NCBI RefSeq assembly: GCF_001718695.1
Contig: NZ_CP013422.1
Coordinates: 1,302,001 to 1,366,000 of the forward strand
Length of the DNA: 64,000 nucleotides
DNA from: Burkholderia ubonensis
GTDB lineage: Bacteria > Pseudomonadota > Gammaproteobacteria > Burkholderiales > Burkholderiaceae
Direction of reading: 5' to 3'
Made by a program: the position numbers and the translations under genes. The notes under the pieces were generated by a model. That model did not search any database, was not told where the DNA came from, and worked only from the letters and a program-made list of their open reading frames with translations. This document shows positions 1-8,622 of the stretch, piece after piece (position 1 is the stretch's first letter; every line of letters begins with the position of its first letter).

Positions 1-95
1 GCCAGGTCGGAACAGGCGAGCGCGACGCCGACGCACAGAAAGAACAGGTGCAGCGCGATCTTGAACGCCACGCCCCACGACGGATCGACATGCAT
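1..95 (-). CDS. Small membrane protein, N-terminal fragment at window edge
   Basis: On the minus strand an ATG at 95-93 is preceded by a good ribosome-binding site (GAGGAG about 7 bases upstream). It opens a frame that runs off the left edge. The visible residues begin MHVDPSWGVAFK and continue into a hydrophobic stretch that looks like a membrane segment. It is divergent from the LysR gene at 263, a common arrangement for a regulator and its target. Only about 31 residues are visible, so the family cannot be named. Confidence 0.5.
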   Translation of the reverse strand, partial: MHVDPSWGVAFKIALHLFFLCVGVALACSDL

Positions 96-262
96 GACGG
101 GTCTCCTCGGGTTGATGTGCGGGCATGTTCCGGCAATGTTCGCGCCCCGAAAATGCGGAACCGGCGAAGCCTGCCTCAGGCAATGCCTGAGCCCGCGCCC
201 GCCGTTCCTGCTACCTTATCGACGAACCCAACGCGGCAAACCCAACGACATCCGTCCCCATC

Positions 263-1159
263 ATGCGCTTCGACCTGACCGACCTGCGGCTTTTCCTGCA
301 CATCTGCGAGGCGGGCAGCATCACGGGCGGCGCGGAACGCACGCACATCACGCTGCAGGCCGCGAGCGAGCGCATCCGCGGCATGGAGGACGAGCTCGGC
401 GTGCCGCTGCTGCACCGGACCAAGTCGGGCACGCAGGTCACCGACGCCGGACGCGCGCTCGAGCATCATGCGCGCACCGTGCTGCAGCAGATCGACCACA
501 TGCGCGGCGAGCTGCAGCAATACGGCCGGGGGCTGCGCGGCCATATCCGGCTGCTGTGCAACACCGCGTCGCTCAGCGAGTACCTGCCGGACGCGCTGGC
601 CGAGTATCTGCCGCATCATCCGAAGCTGTCGATCAGCGTCGAGGAGCGGTCGAGCCAGGACATCGTGCACGCGGTCCGCAACAAGACGGCGGACGTCGGC
701 ATCGTCGCCGATTCGGTCGGCCTCGGCGGGCTCGAGCAGAAGCCGTTTCGCGAGGACTGGCTGATCGCCGTCGTGCCGGCCGGCCATCCGCTCGCCGCGC
801 GCGACAAGGTCGCGTTCGACGAAATCGTCGATGCGGATTTCATCGGCCTCACCGACGGCAGCGCGCTGCAGGTGCATCTCGCCGATCAGGCCAGGGCGCT
901 CGGCAAGCGGATGCGCTATCGCGTGCAGTTGAAGAGCTTCGATGCGATCTGCCGGGTGATCGAGAGCGGCGTGGGGATCGGGATCGTGTCACGGCATGCG
1001 GCGTCGCGGGCGATGCAGACGATGGATGTGCGGATGGTCGAGCTGTCCGATGCGTGGAGCCATCGGAAGCTCACGCTGTGCGCGCGGTCGTTCGATGCGT
1101 TGCCGAAGTACACGCGGGCGTTCGTATCGTTTCTGTCGAACGACACGCCGCCGCGCTGA
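263..1159 (+). CDS. LysR-family transcriptional regulator
   Basis: The 298-residue length is typical for the family. The N-terminal winged helix-turn-helix (about residues 1-60) reads FDLTDLRLFLHICEAGSIT followed by the usual RTKSG/LTDAG-type wing, and a type 2 periplasmic-binding-like effector domain fills residues 90-295. It is divergent from the partial membrane gene at the left edge and 53 bases upstream of a SnoaL-like gene on the same strand. By family habit it may control either neighbour. The effector is not predictable from the sequence. Confidence 0.9.
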   Translation: MRFDLTDLRLFLHICEAGSITGGAERTHITLQAASERIRGMEDELGVPLLHRTKSGTQVTDAGRALEHHARTVLQQIDHMRGELQQYGRGLRGHIRLLCNTASLSEYLPDALAEYLPHHPKLSISVEERSSQDIVHAVRNKTADVGIVADSVGLGGLEQKPFREDWLIAVVPAGHPLAARDKVAFDEIVDADFIGLTDGSALQVHLADQARALGKRMRYRVQLKSFDAICRVIESGVGIGIVSRHAASRAMQTMDVRMVELSDAWSHRKLTLCARSFDALPKYTRAFVSFLSNDTPPR

Positions 1160-1212
1160 GCGACGCGCGGCCATCGAAGCAACCGGAGGACATACGAGGA
1201 GGCATTGCCATC

Positions 1213-1599
1213 ATGACCGAATCCGACCTCGCGATCCGCTATCGCGCATACATCGACTGCCTGAACCGTCAGGATTGGGCGGCGCTGGGCGACTACGTCG
1301 CCGACAACGTGATCCACAACGATCGGCCGCTGGGCCTGGCCGGCTACCGCGCGATGCTGGAGCAGGATTTCCGCGACATCCCGGACCTGCGTTTCGAGAT
1401 CCGGCTGCTCGTGTGCGAGCCGCCGCGCATCGCGGCGCGGCTGCGCTTCGCGTGTGCGCCGCGCGGCACGTTCATGGGGCTGGCCGTCGACGGCAGGCGC
1501 GTGACCTTCGCCGAAAACGTCTTCTACGAGTTCGACGACGGCAGGATCCGGCAGGTCTGGTCGGTCATCGACAAGGCCGCGATCGAAGCGCAGCTGTGA
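1213..1599 (+). CDS. SnoaL-like / ester cyclase family protein (NTF2 fold)
   Basis: This 128-residue protein begins at ATG 1213, with GAGGAGG about 11 bases upstream. The pattern YRAYIDCLNRQDW, then VIHNDRPLGLAGYR, FRDIPDLRF and a closing FAENVFYEFDDGRIRQVWSVID is the usual layout of SnoaL-like ester cyclases of the NTF2 superfamily. These form cone-shaped hydrophobic pockets and are often of unknown substrate. It lies directly downstream of the LysR gene and is probably co-transcribed with it or controlled by it. The function is only a fold-level call. Confidence 0.8.
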   Translation: MTESDLAIRYRAYIDCLNRQDWAALGDYVADNVIHNDRPLGLAGYRAMLEQDFRDIPDLRFEIRLLVCEPPRIAARLRFACAPRGTFMGLAVDGRRVTFAENVFYEFDDGRIRQVWSVIDKAAIEAQL

Positions 1600-1608
1600 T
1601 GGTCGCGC

Positions 1609-1631
1609 GCCGCCGCGGGCGCAGCGGCGGC
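1609..1631. terminator. GC-rich hairpin between convergent genes
   Basis: A perfect 8-bp inverted repeat (GCCGCCGC / GCGGCGGC, 7-base loop) lies in the 55-bp gap between the SnoaL-like gene and the convergent porin gene. The position suits a shared terminator, but there is no T-tract on either side, so this is a weak call. Confidence 0.3.
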
Positions 1632-1654
1632 CGGCGCTGCACTGCGCTGCCCGC

Positions 1655-2827
1655 TCAGAACTTGTGGCGAATCGCCGCGCGCACGGCGAACTGGTTCGGC
1701 GACGACGACGGGCCGTCGGTGCCGACCACGTAGCCGCCGTCGGCGGCCGTGCCGGTCCGGTCGCCGGCGACCTTCTGCCACGCGCCCTGCAGATACACGT
1801 CGGTGCGCTTCGACAGGCTGTAGTCGGCCATCAGGCCCACGGTGTGGTACTTCGGCTTGATCGAGCCGGTCGCGGCGTCGAACTTGCCGTCCGTGTACAC
1901 GTACTGCGCGCCGACGAAGAAATCAGACGTCAGCTGGTACTTGCCGTTGATCTCGAAGTTCTGGAACTTGGTCGCGGTCAGGCCAAGGCCCGAGAACGTC
2001 GCCGTCGGCAGATAGACGGTCGACACCGGGTTCTTCACGTCGGTCTTCGTGTAGACGAAGCCGACGGTCGCCGGGCCGAACGTGTAGTTGATGCCGCCGC
2101 CGAAGATGCGCAGGCGGTCGGCGACGAAGTTCGCGTCGTCGGCCGCGATCGCGCCCGCATTGCCGTTGCCCGGGCTGTTCGCCTGCAGGTAGGCCGCGGC
2201 GACCTGCAGGCCGGCCAGCGAATACTGCGCGCCGATGCTGTACTGGCGGTTGGTCGAGAAGCCGGTGCTGTTGCTGAAGCTGTAGGTGCCGCCGACCTGC
2301 AGCCCGTTCCAGTCCGGGCTCGCGTACTTCACCGTGTTGTTGACGCGGAACGAGTTGTCGGTGTTGTCGTTGTCGAACGGATGCGAGAACAGCGTGCCGC
2401 CCCAGTTGCCGTTCGCGGTCAGCGGCGCGAGATAGTCGACGAGCGCATCGTACTGGCGGCCGAACGTCAGCGTGCCGAAGCGCGACTCGGACAGGCCGAC
2501 GTACGCCTGGCGGCCGAACATGCGGCCGCCCTGGCCGAGCCGGCCGTTGTTCACGTCGAAGCCGCTTTCCAGCACGAAGACCGCCTTCAGCCCGCCGCCC
2601 AGGTCTTCCGAGCCGCGCAGCCCCCAGCGGCTGCCCTGCGCATAGCCGCTCGCGAGCTGGTAGTTGGTCTTGCCGACGCCGTTCACGCGGACATTGTTCG
2701 TATAGTTGAAGCCCTCGTCGATCAGGCCGTACAGCGTCACGCTGTTCTGCGCGAACGCCGGCGCAGTGAAGGCAGTGAAGGCGGCAAAGGCGGCGAGCGC
2801 GGCGGCGGAAATGACGTGCTTCTTCAT
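1655..2827 (-). CDS. Gram-negative porin (OmpC/Porin_4 family)
   Basis: A 390-residue outer-membrane general porin. ATG 2827 is chosen because it gives a clean signal peptide (MKKHVISAAALAAF...APAFA) followed by QNSVTLYGLIDEGFNY, the canonical first beta strand of beta-proteobacterial trimeric porins. The characteristic SRWGLRGSEDLGGGLKAVF and FGRQAYVGL strands follow, and the protein ends in the aromatic HKF C-terminus required for outer-membrane assembly. The 280-bp upstream gap is divergent with the OpgC-like gene. A second, more divergent porin lies at 26.2-27.4 kb. Confidence 0.95.
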   Translation of the reverse strand: MKKHVISAAALAAFAAFTAFTAPAFAQNSVTLYGLIDEGFNYTNNVRVNGVGKTNYQLASGYAQGSRWGLRGSEDLGGGLKAVFVLESGFDVNNGRLGQGGRMFGRQAYVGLSESRFGTLTFGRQYDALVDYLAPLTANGNWGGTLFSHPFDNDNTDNSFRVNNTVKYASPDWNGLQVGGTYSFSNSTGFSTNRQYSIGAQYSLAGLQVAAAYLQANSPGNGNAGAIAADDANFVADRLRIFGGGINYTFGPATVGFVYTKTDVKNPVSTVYLPTATFSGLGLTATKFQNFEINGKYQLTSDFFVGAQYVYTDGKFDAATGSIKPKYHTVGLMADYSLSKRTDVYLQGAWQKVAGDRTGTAADGGYVVGTDGPSSSPNQFAVRAAIRHKF

Positions 2828-3106
2828 GGCGAATCTCCAGAACCGGATGGCCGGGCGCACCCTCGAGGCGCTCCGGCGTGAGTCTTGTATGGCCCGCTCG
2901 GCGGGCGGCGCGGAGTGGCACGCCGCGCAATGTCCAAAATGGTGTCACGTCGGAAACCAATCGTCTACCGGGGAGCGGCTCCCCTTCGGCAAGCGTTGCG
3001 CCCTTCCAACTGGCCCCATTGTGCCGATTGCCGGGCAAGCCTTGCGGGCCGCGGGCGGCGACTATGCCATTCGCGTAAACCCGAAAAATGTCGCATCGAT
3101 GGCACA

Positions 3107-4309
3107 ATGCGCATCTGTTTGTCACATTTCCTCACGAATTCATGCTTGACCCCGATTCATGCGCGGCGTGTGCCTGCCGCGCACGCGGCGGACGCCGGGA
3201 GCCGGGCCGATGAGCGCCGCCCCGCCAAGCCCGGCCGCTACGCCGAACTCGATTTCTTCCGCGGACTCGTCCTGCTCGTCATCGTCATCGACCACATCGG
3301 CGGCAGCATCCTGTCGCGCGTCACGCTGCACGCGTACGCGCTGTGCGATGCCGCCGAGGTCTTCGTGTTCCTCGGCGGCTTCGCGACCGCGATCGCGTAC
3401 AACTCGCTCGCCGAGCGCCACGACGAGGCCGCCGCGCGCCAGCGCTTCATCCGGCGCGCGTTCGAGATCTATCGCGCGTTCCTCGTCACGGCCGGCCTGA
3501 TGCTGCTGATCACCGCCGCGCTGAGCGCGCTGGCGATCGACGGCCCGAACATGCCGACCAACGATCTCGACGGGCTGATCCAGAAGCCGCTCGCCGCGCT
3601 GCGCGACATCCTGCTGTTCCGGCGCCAGCCGTACCTGGCGTCGGTGCTGCCGATGTATGCGTTCTTCGCGCTGCTCGCCCCGCTCGCGCTGCCGCTCGCG
3701 CGCACCCAGCCGTGGCTGCTGCTCGCGTTCAGCACGTCGCTGTGGTTCGCCGCGCCGCACGCCGCCGGCTACCTGCCGACCGTCGAAGGCACGCCGTGGG
3801 ACTTCAATCCGTTCGCGTGGCAGTTCCTGTTCGTGCTCGGCGTGATCTCGCGCTGCCAGCCGGTCTACCAGACGCTCGCGCCGAAACCGCAGGGCTGGCT
3901 GCTGACGGCCGCGTCGCTCGCGATCGTCGCCGCGGGCGCCTATTACCGGCTGCGCATCGAGCCGTTCCCGACCGATCCGTCGATCAAGCAGAACCTCGGC
4001 GCGCTGCGGCTCGTGAACTTCCTCGCGATCGCGTGGCTCGCGGCCAAGCTCGTGCACCTCGGCTGGATGAAGAAGGTCGCGCACGCGATGCCGTGGATCG
4101 GCACGATCGGCCGCCAGGGCCTGCTGAGCTTCGTCGCCGGCACCGCCATCTCGCTCGCGGTCGATTCGCTGCTGTACCAGGCGACCGACGGCTACCTCGA
4201 CGTGCCGCTCGGGCTGACCGCCGACGTCGTCGCGATGGGCCTGCTGTATCTCGTCGCCAAGCTCTACGCGCCGCTGACGTCGCGGCTGCCGTTCCGCGCG
4301 CGGCGCTAA
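3107..4309 (+). CDS. OpgC-like membrane acyltransferase/succinyltransferase
   Basis: About 400 residues with around ten hydrophobic segments. It opens with the OpgC signature YAELDFFRGLVLLVIVIDH, followed by LCDAAEVFVFLGGF and an interior matching OpgC (DUF1624-like acyltransferase 3 superfamily). E. coli OpgC succinylates osmoregulated periplasmic glucans, but family members in Burkholderia are not all linked to glucan synthesis and no opgGH is seen here. The N-terminus is uncertain: ATG 3107 has no strong RBS, and a later start just before the ELDFFRG motif would also give a complete domain. Confidence 0.8.
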   Translation: MRICLSHFLTNSCLTPIHARRVPAAHAADAGSRADERRPAKPGRYAELDFFRGLVLLVIVIDHIGGSILSRVTLHAYALCDAAEVFVFLGGFATAIAYNSLAERHDEAAARQRFIRRAFEIYRAFLVTAGLMLLITAALSALAIDGPNMPTNDLDGLIQKPLAALRDILLFRRQPYLASVLPMYAFFALLAPLALPLARTQPWLLLAFSTSLWFAAPHAAGYLPTVEGTPWDFNPFAWQFLFVLGVISRCQPVYQTLAPKPQGWLLTAASLAIVAAGAYYRLRIEPFPTDPSIKQNLGALRLVNFLAIAWLAAKLVHLGWMKKVAHAMPWIGTIGRQGLLSFVAGTAISLAVDSLLYQATDGYLDVPLGLTADVVAMGLLYLVAKLYAPLTSRLPFRARR

Positions 4310-4373
4310 ACCTCCGCACGGCCGTCATCCGCCGCTGCTACGATAGGCGGCGACACTCCTGAACCCGCTCGAC

Positions 4374-5255
4374 ATGCGCCGATTTCTCCTCCTGCTTGCC
4401 GCCGCGCTGACCATCGGCTTCGCCGACTCCGCCGAAGCCACCCCTTCCGCCCAGGCGGCCCAGGCCGCCCCGATCAACGACGACGGCAGCGTCGTGATGC
4501 GCACGTTCCGTTCGGCGTCGCTGCAGCGCGACTGGTCGTACACGGTCTACCTGCCGCCCCGCTACAACCCGGAAGGCGCGCGCTACCCGGTGCTGTACCT
4601 GCTGCACGGCAATGCGGGCAACGCGAACGACTGGATCACGCAGGGCCGGCTGCAGGTCACCGCGGACTCGCTGATCGAGCGGCACGACATCCCGCCGGTC
4701 GTGATCGTGATGCCGCAAGGCGGCACCGACTGGTACGTCGACCGCAAGGAGCGGATGCAGAGCGCGTTCCTCAACGACCTGCTGCCGGACGTCGAGGCGC
4801 ATTTCGCGGTGTCGAACCAGCGCGCGGGCCGCGCGATCGGCGGCGTGTCGATGGGGGGCTTCGGCGCGCTGCGCTTCACGCTGCTCGAGCCGGGCCTGTT
4901 CTGCGGCGCGATGCTGCTGAGCCCGGCCATCTATGCGAACGAGCCGCCGCTGAACTCGGCGGCACGCTATGTGGGCGTGTTCGGCGACAAGCAGTTCGAC
5001 TCGCGCGTCTGGCACGAGCTGAATTACCCGGCGCTGCTGCGCGGCTACTTCGCGCGGAACTGGCGCGTGCCGATGTTCATCGCCGTCGGCGACGACGACC
5101 TGTCGATCCAGGCCGAATCGAGCGTGCTGTATACGCAGCTGCGCCGCGCGCAGAACCCGGCCGAGCTGCGCATCGTCGACGGCGGCCATACGTGGGACGT
5201 GTGGCGCGGGCTGCTCGGCCAGGGGCTGAGATACGTGCTCGAATGCGTGAGGTAA
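4374..5255 (+). CDS. Secreted esterase (esterase D / S-formylglutathione hydrolase superfamily)
   Basis: A 293-residue alpha/beta hydrolase with an N-terminal signal peptide (MRRFLLLLAAALTIGFADSAEA). The esterase-D layout is visible: YTVYLPPRYN, PVLYLLHGNAGN (oxyanion loop), VVIVMPQGG, the nucleophile elbow GGVSMGGFGA, and a late DGGHTWDVW with the catalytic His. The signal peptide argues for a periplasmic or exported esterase rather than the cytoplasmic formaldehyde-detoxification enzyme. It lies 64 bases after the OpgC-like gene on the same strand, possibly co-transcribed. The substrate is unknown. Confidence 0.85.
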   Translation: MRRFLLLLAAALTIGFADSAEATPSAQAAQAAPINDDGSVVMRTFRSASLQRDWSYTVYLPPRYNPEGARYPVLYLLHGNAGNANDWITQGRLQVTADSLIERHDIPPVVIVMPQGGTDWYVDRKERMQSAFLNDLLPDVEAHFAVSNQRAGRAIGGVSMGGFGALRFTLLEPGLFCGAMLLSPAIYANEPPLNSAARYVGVFGDKQFDSRVWHELNYPALLRGYFARNWRVPMFIAVGDDDLSIQAESSVLYTQLRRAQNPAELRIVDGGHTWDVWRGLLGQGLRYVLECVR

Positions 5256-5344
5256 GGACGCGGGATCTTGCGCGGGCCGCCCGGCATCGGCGCTGGCACC
5301 GGTGGGTGCAGTCACGGGCCGATCGCTTGCGGCAGACCTGCGCG

Positions 5345-5677
5345 TCAGCGTTCGTGATAGACGGCGAGCCATACGGACGGCTCGTCCGGATGCGTCCATG
5401 CGACCCGATGACGACAGTGCGGTTCGATCAGCAGGTAGTCGCCGGCGCGCATCTCGAGCCGCGACCCATCGGCTTCGAACTCGAGCACCGCCGCGCCGGA
5501 CAGCAACGCCACCCATTCGGCGCGCGGATCGTCGTACCAGAACCCCGCGGGACTCGCGTGACCCATCGATACGATTCGCTCGATATCGACGCGCGCGCCG
5601 TGAACCAGCACGTCGACCTGCTCGTCGCTGCCGCGGCTTGCTTCGGGACTGAACAGGTTGCCGGTGTGAAGTTGCAT
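5345..5677 (-). CDS. Small cupin-domain protein
   Basis: A 110-residue single-domain cupin. The two cupin motifs are visible as WVALLSGAAVLEFEADG (motif 1 region, without the usual HxH) and DYLLIEPHCRHRVAWTHPDEPSVWLAVYH (motif 2, with PHCRHRV). It resembles the small cupins often annotated as phosphoribosylaminoimidazole carboxylase-like or cupin_2. No enzymatic role can be deduced. It is transcribed toward the esterase gene and is separated by about 70 bases from the diguanylate cyclase upstream on the same strand. Confidence 0.8.
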   Translation of the reverse strand: MQLHTGNLFSPEASRGSDEQVDVLVHGARVDIERIVSMGHASPAGFWYDDPRAEWVALLSGAAVLEFEADGSRLEMRAGDYLLIEPHCRHRVAWTHPDEPSVWLAVYHER

Positions 5678-5746
5678 CGTCTGATCCTCGTGTTCGCCCT
5701 TGGGTCAAGGCGGTTGACGCTCACTGTAGCCCACTGTCGCGCAGCG

Positions 5747-7225
5747 TCATGTCGACGGCCGGAACGCCGCAACCTTGTTTCGCCCGGTCGCATTCGCGCG
5801 GTATAGCGCCCGATCCGCGGCCTTGATCATGTTGTCGGCTTCCTCATCGCGCTCGGGCGTCCAGCTGGCCAGGCCGATGCTTGCGGTCACGTGCCCATGC
5901 TCGCTGCCGACGTGTTCGAGCGCCAGCTCGTCGATTGCCGCGCGAATGCGCTCGGCGATCCGCGCGGCGCCCGGCTCGGGCGTGTCGGGCAACAGCACGA
6001 CGAACTCCTCGCCGCCGTAGCGGGCTGCGCTGTCGACCGGCCGGCGAATGTTGTCGCCGATGCAGCGCGCCACCGCCGCGAGCGCGTCGTCGCCGGCCTG
6101 ATGACCATAGGTGTCGTTATAGGCCTTGAAACGGTCGACGTCGACGAACAACAGCGAGAACACCGAGCGCGCGCGCCGTGCGCGACGCCATTCGCGCTCC
6201 AGGACTTCCGCGAAGCTGCGGCGATTGCCGAGGCCGGTGAGACCGTCGGTGCGCGCGAGCAGCACGAGTTCCGATTCCGCGCGCATCCGATGCCGCAGCT
6301 GCGCGCCGAGCATCACCGACACCGCGATGAACGCCGCACCGAACGTTGCGACCAGCGCGCCGATCGTCGCGGCGCGGTGCCGCCACGCCGCGTAGATGTC
6401 CTGCTCCGCTTCGGCGACCATCACGATCAGCGGCAGCTTCGGCAGATGCCTGAAGTAGTACAGACGGCGCACGCCGTCGAGCGACGATTTTTCCGAGAAC
6501 ACGCCGTCGCGCGCGGCCTGGAAGCGCCCGAAGGTTGCCCCGCGGCTGACGTCGCGGCCGATGGTTTGCGCATCGTATGGCTGACGCATCACCATGACGC
6601 CGTCGTCGCGGATCAGCGACATCGAGCCGTGCTGTCCGAGCGACAGGCCGGCAAACAGCTGGTGGAAGTATTCGAGGTTCAGTGCGATGAGGACGACGCC
6701 GGCAAACGAGCCGTCCGGATTCGAGATCCGCCGCGTGAGGCCGATGCTCAGCGCGCCGCCGCGCAGCCGCGACGCGAACGGATCGCTGACATAGAGCCCG
6801 ACATCCGGATGGTCGCGGTGGACGGTGAAGTACTTGCGATCGGCAAAATTGCCGCGGCGCGGCACGTCGGTAGCCGAATCGAGGACGATGTTACCGTCGG
6901 CATCGAGCACCAGCATCGAGCCGAGAAAGCGCGCGGTCATCGCGTTGTCGAACAGCACTGCGCGGCGCACGCTCGGCGGCGCATTCATCACGTCGGGACG
7001 CTTCAGGCCGTCGATGACGGCCTGCAGCGACAGGTCGTAGAGCTCGAAGTTGCGTTGGATGTCGCGCTCGACGATCAGGCCGAGGTTGCGCGACGTTTCG
7101 CTTGCCCGCTCGAGCGCGTCGGTGCGGCTCTGGAACAGTTGCAGCACGCACAGGCCCATGAGCACGCAGGCAACCGCGATGCCGATCACGACGATGGTTA
7201 TGGGAGCCGCCGGCCTCGACTGCAT
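5747..7225 (-). CDS. Membrane diguanylate cyclase with extracytoplasmic CACHE sensor
   Basis: This 492-residue protein makes cyclic di-GMP in response to a periplasmic signal. An N-terminal membrane helix (about residues 8-30) is followed by a dCACHE/PDC sensor (ERDIQRNFELYDLSLQAVIDG, GSMLVLDADGNIV, GNFADRKYF, SIGLTRRISNPDGSFAGV). A second membrane helix (around 285-310) precedes a complete GGDEF domain with LARTDGLTGLGNRRSF and the active-site loop RYGGEEF. An RPVD sequence five residues before GGEEF matches the inhibitory I-site (RxxD), so product feedback inhibition is expected. There are no visible partner genes. Confidence 0.93.
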   Translation of the reverse strand: MQSRPAAPITIVVIGIAVACVLMGLCVLQLFQSRTDALERASETSRNLGLIVERDIQRNFELYDLSLQAVIDGLKRPDVMNAPPSVRRAVLFDNAMTARFLGSMLVLDADGNIVLDSATDVPRRGNFADRKYFTVHRDHPDVGLYVSDPFASRLRGGALSIGLTRRISNPDGSFAGVVLIALNLEYFHQLFAGLSLGQHGSMSLIRDDGVMVMRQPYDAQTIGRDVSRGATFGRFQAARDGVFSEKSSLDGVRRLYYFRHLPKLPLIVMVAEAEQDIYAAWRHRAATIGALVATFGAAFIAVSVMLGAQLRHRMRAESELVLLARTDGLTGLGNRRSFAEVLEREWRRARRARSVFSLLFVDVDRFKAYNDTYGHQAGDDALAAVARCIGDNIRRPVDSAARYGGEEFVVLLPDTPEPGAARIAERIRAAIDELALEHVGSEHGHVTASIGLASWTPERDEEADNMIKAADRALYRANATGRNKVAAFRPST

Positions 7226-7536
7226 GTGTCTCCTTTGCGACGGAACGGGTGCGTACGCGCATGCCTCGATTACTTCATACTAAAAAAGGTGCGGGCGCAG
7301 ATCAAGCGGCGGAGTTAGTTGGTGCGTGGGCGAGGGTTGCGCGTTGGGGCCGGCGCCGGTTGTATTTTTTTCACGCGGATCGAAAATCGTTCAAGTGCGT
7401 GAAGCGGGCGATCTGTGCGGGGTGGGCGGGTAAGCGTTGAACTTCGGGGGGCTGATGCAGATCGGTTTCGATGGCGTTTGGTGCACCCATGCCTACCGGG
7501 GCCGCATATGACTAAGTGAGACTCCCGGCCGCCAGG
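7226..7536. other. Intergenic region upstream of diguanylate cyclase; no gene seen
   Basis: About 310 bases separate the diguanylate cyclase start from the end of the PAAR gene. I see no credible coding frame, RNA gene or clear inverted repeat. The A/T-richer stretch around 7265-7300 is where the cyclase promoter would be expected, but no convincing -35/-10 pair was found. Confidence 0.4.
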
Positions 7537-7815
7537 CTATTCGCCGTAGTACGACGTCGACCGGGCAATGACGCGATTTTCGCCGGGCGGACATGCGCAC
7601 ATGACGATGTCGCCGTCGAGTACACCGTGTGTATTGCCTACACCCCACGTTTTCGCCGTACCGAAAATCGACCCGGTCTGGCCGCAACGGCCGCAGGACG
7701 CTCGGCCCATGTGATAAGCATAGGGTTGTCCGTGGTCCAGATCGGACTCGTCACCATCGAGCACGTGACCGCCCGTTGTCGTTGCATTGCCTTTCAGCGC
7801 CATCATTTTGTGCAT
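7537..7815 (-). CDS. PAAR-domain T6SS spike tip protein
   Basis: A 92-residue PAAR-repeat protein: GNATTTGGHVLDGD, YHMGRASCGRCGQTGSIFGTA, GVLDGDIVMCACPPGENRVIA. The short cysteine/histidine-bearing beta structure fits the zinc-binding cone that caps the VgrG trimer. There is no C-terminal toxin extension, so it is a plain tip protein. It is the last gene of the left T6SS arm, 119 bases after tssJ. Confidence 0.85.
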   Translation of the reverse strand: MHKMMALKGNATTTGGHVLDGDESDLDHGQPYAYHMGRASCGRCGQTGSIFGTAKTWGVGNTHGVLDGDIVMCACPPGENRVIARSTSYYGE

Positions 7816-7934
7816 TTCCCGCTACCTCCGATTTTTCCAAGCCCAGTCATCTGCTATCCGGCCGATCCAGGATCATTCGGTAGCCCGATACACCGCATCT
7901 CGTTGCGCCGCTCAAGATCGAATAGCGTAATTGC

Positions 7935-8576
7935 TCAACCCTCATCCTGCGTACCGGGCTGCACCGACGCTTTCGGCTTCGGCGCCGGCGCGCTCTGCTG
8001 CGGCGCCGATCGCACGATCGGCCGGTCCTTCGCGTCGACCAGCACAAGCGTGTTGTCGCGCACTTCGACCTTGACCGGATCGGTCTGCTTCCATTGCTTT
8101 TTCGGCACGGCCAGCTTCCAGACCGCACGCTCACCCGGCTCGCGGAAGAACGCCACGACACCCACCACCTGCGCATCCGGGTGCATCGGTTCGCTCACGC
8201 TGGCATTCGCACCGGGGCGAAGCACCACATCCTTGGTGGCGAGCAGATCGGCCTTGAGCGCGTCCAGGTCATGGGTCTGCAACCGGGTGTAGTCGAGCTG
8301 GTCGAAGGTTTTCGCGTCCTTCAACTGGTAGAGCCTCACGACCGTCGACAAAGGCTGTCCAGCGGCATTTGCGTTCAACGACGACCGGGCGACGAGGTCC
8401 ACATTCATCGTCTTCACCTGCGTCGTGAAGACCCATTTCGCCGCGCCCACCGTGCTGTCCTTCACGGCTTGCCCGACGCCGCAGCCGGCGGTCGCAACGA
8501 CCACCACGGTGGCCACTGCACCGGCCAGGCTTCGTCCAATCGGTATCCTTAAAATGTTCATCTGATTGTTGTCCAT
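7935..8576 (-). CDS. tssJ: T6SS outer-membrane lipoprotein TssJ
   Basis: A 213-residue lipoprotein. A hydrophobic leader ends in the lipobox VATAGC, with the acylated Cys near residue 32, and is followed by a transthyretin-like beta sandwich typical of TssJ (VDLVARSSLNANAAGQPLSTVVRLYQLKDAKTFDQLDY, then VGVVAFFREPGERAVWKL). It anchors the TssJLM membrane complex to the outer membrane. The C-terminus carries an unusual Pro/Ala/Lys/Gln-rich tail after the fold. It lies 46 bases downstream of tssG. Confidence 0.92.
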   Translation of the reverse strand: MDNNQMNILRIPIGRSLAGAVATVVVVATAGCGVGQAVKDSTVGAAKWVFTTQVKTMNVDLVARSSLNANAAGQPLSTVVRLYQLKDAKTFDQLDYTRLQTHDLDALKADLLATKDVVLRPGANASVSEPMHPDAQVVGVVAFFREPGERAVWKLAVPKKQWKQTDPVKVEVRDNTLVLVDAKDRPIVRSAPQQSAPAPKPKASVQPGTQDEG

Positions 8577-8622
8577 GTTTCGAGTTCTGCGTCGCGTTGT
8601 GCCAGCGATTCGTACTGCGGGC

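Noticed and set aside
61..1212. Open frame continuing upstream of the SnoaL-like gene, about 384 codons
   Set aside because: It overlaps the well-supported LysR gene in another frame and its translation is Arg/Ala-rich shadow sequence; only the part from ATG 1213 has homology.
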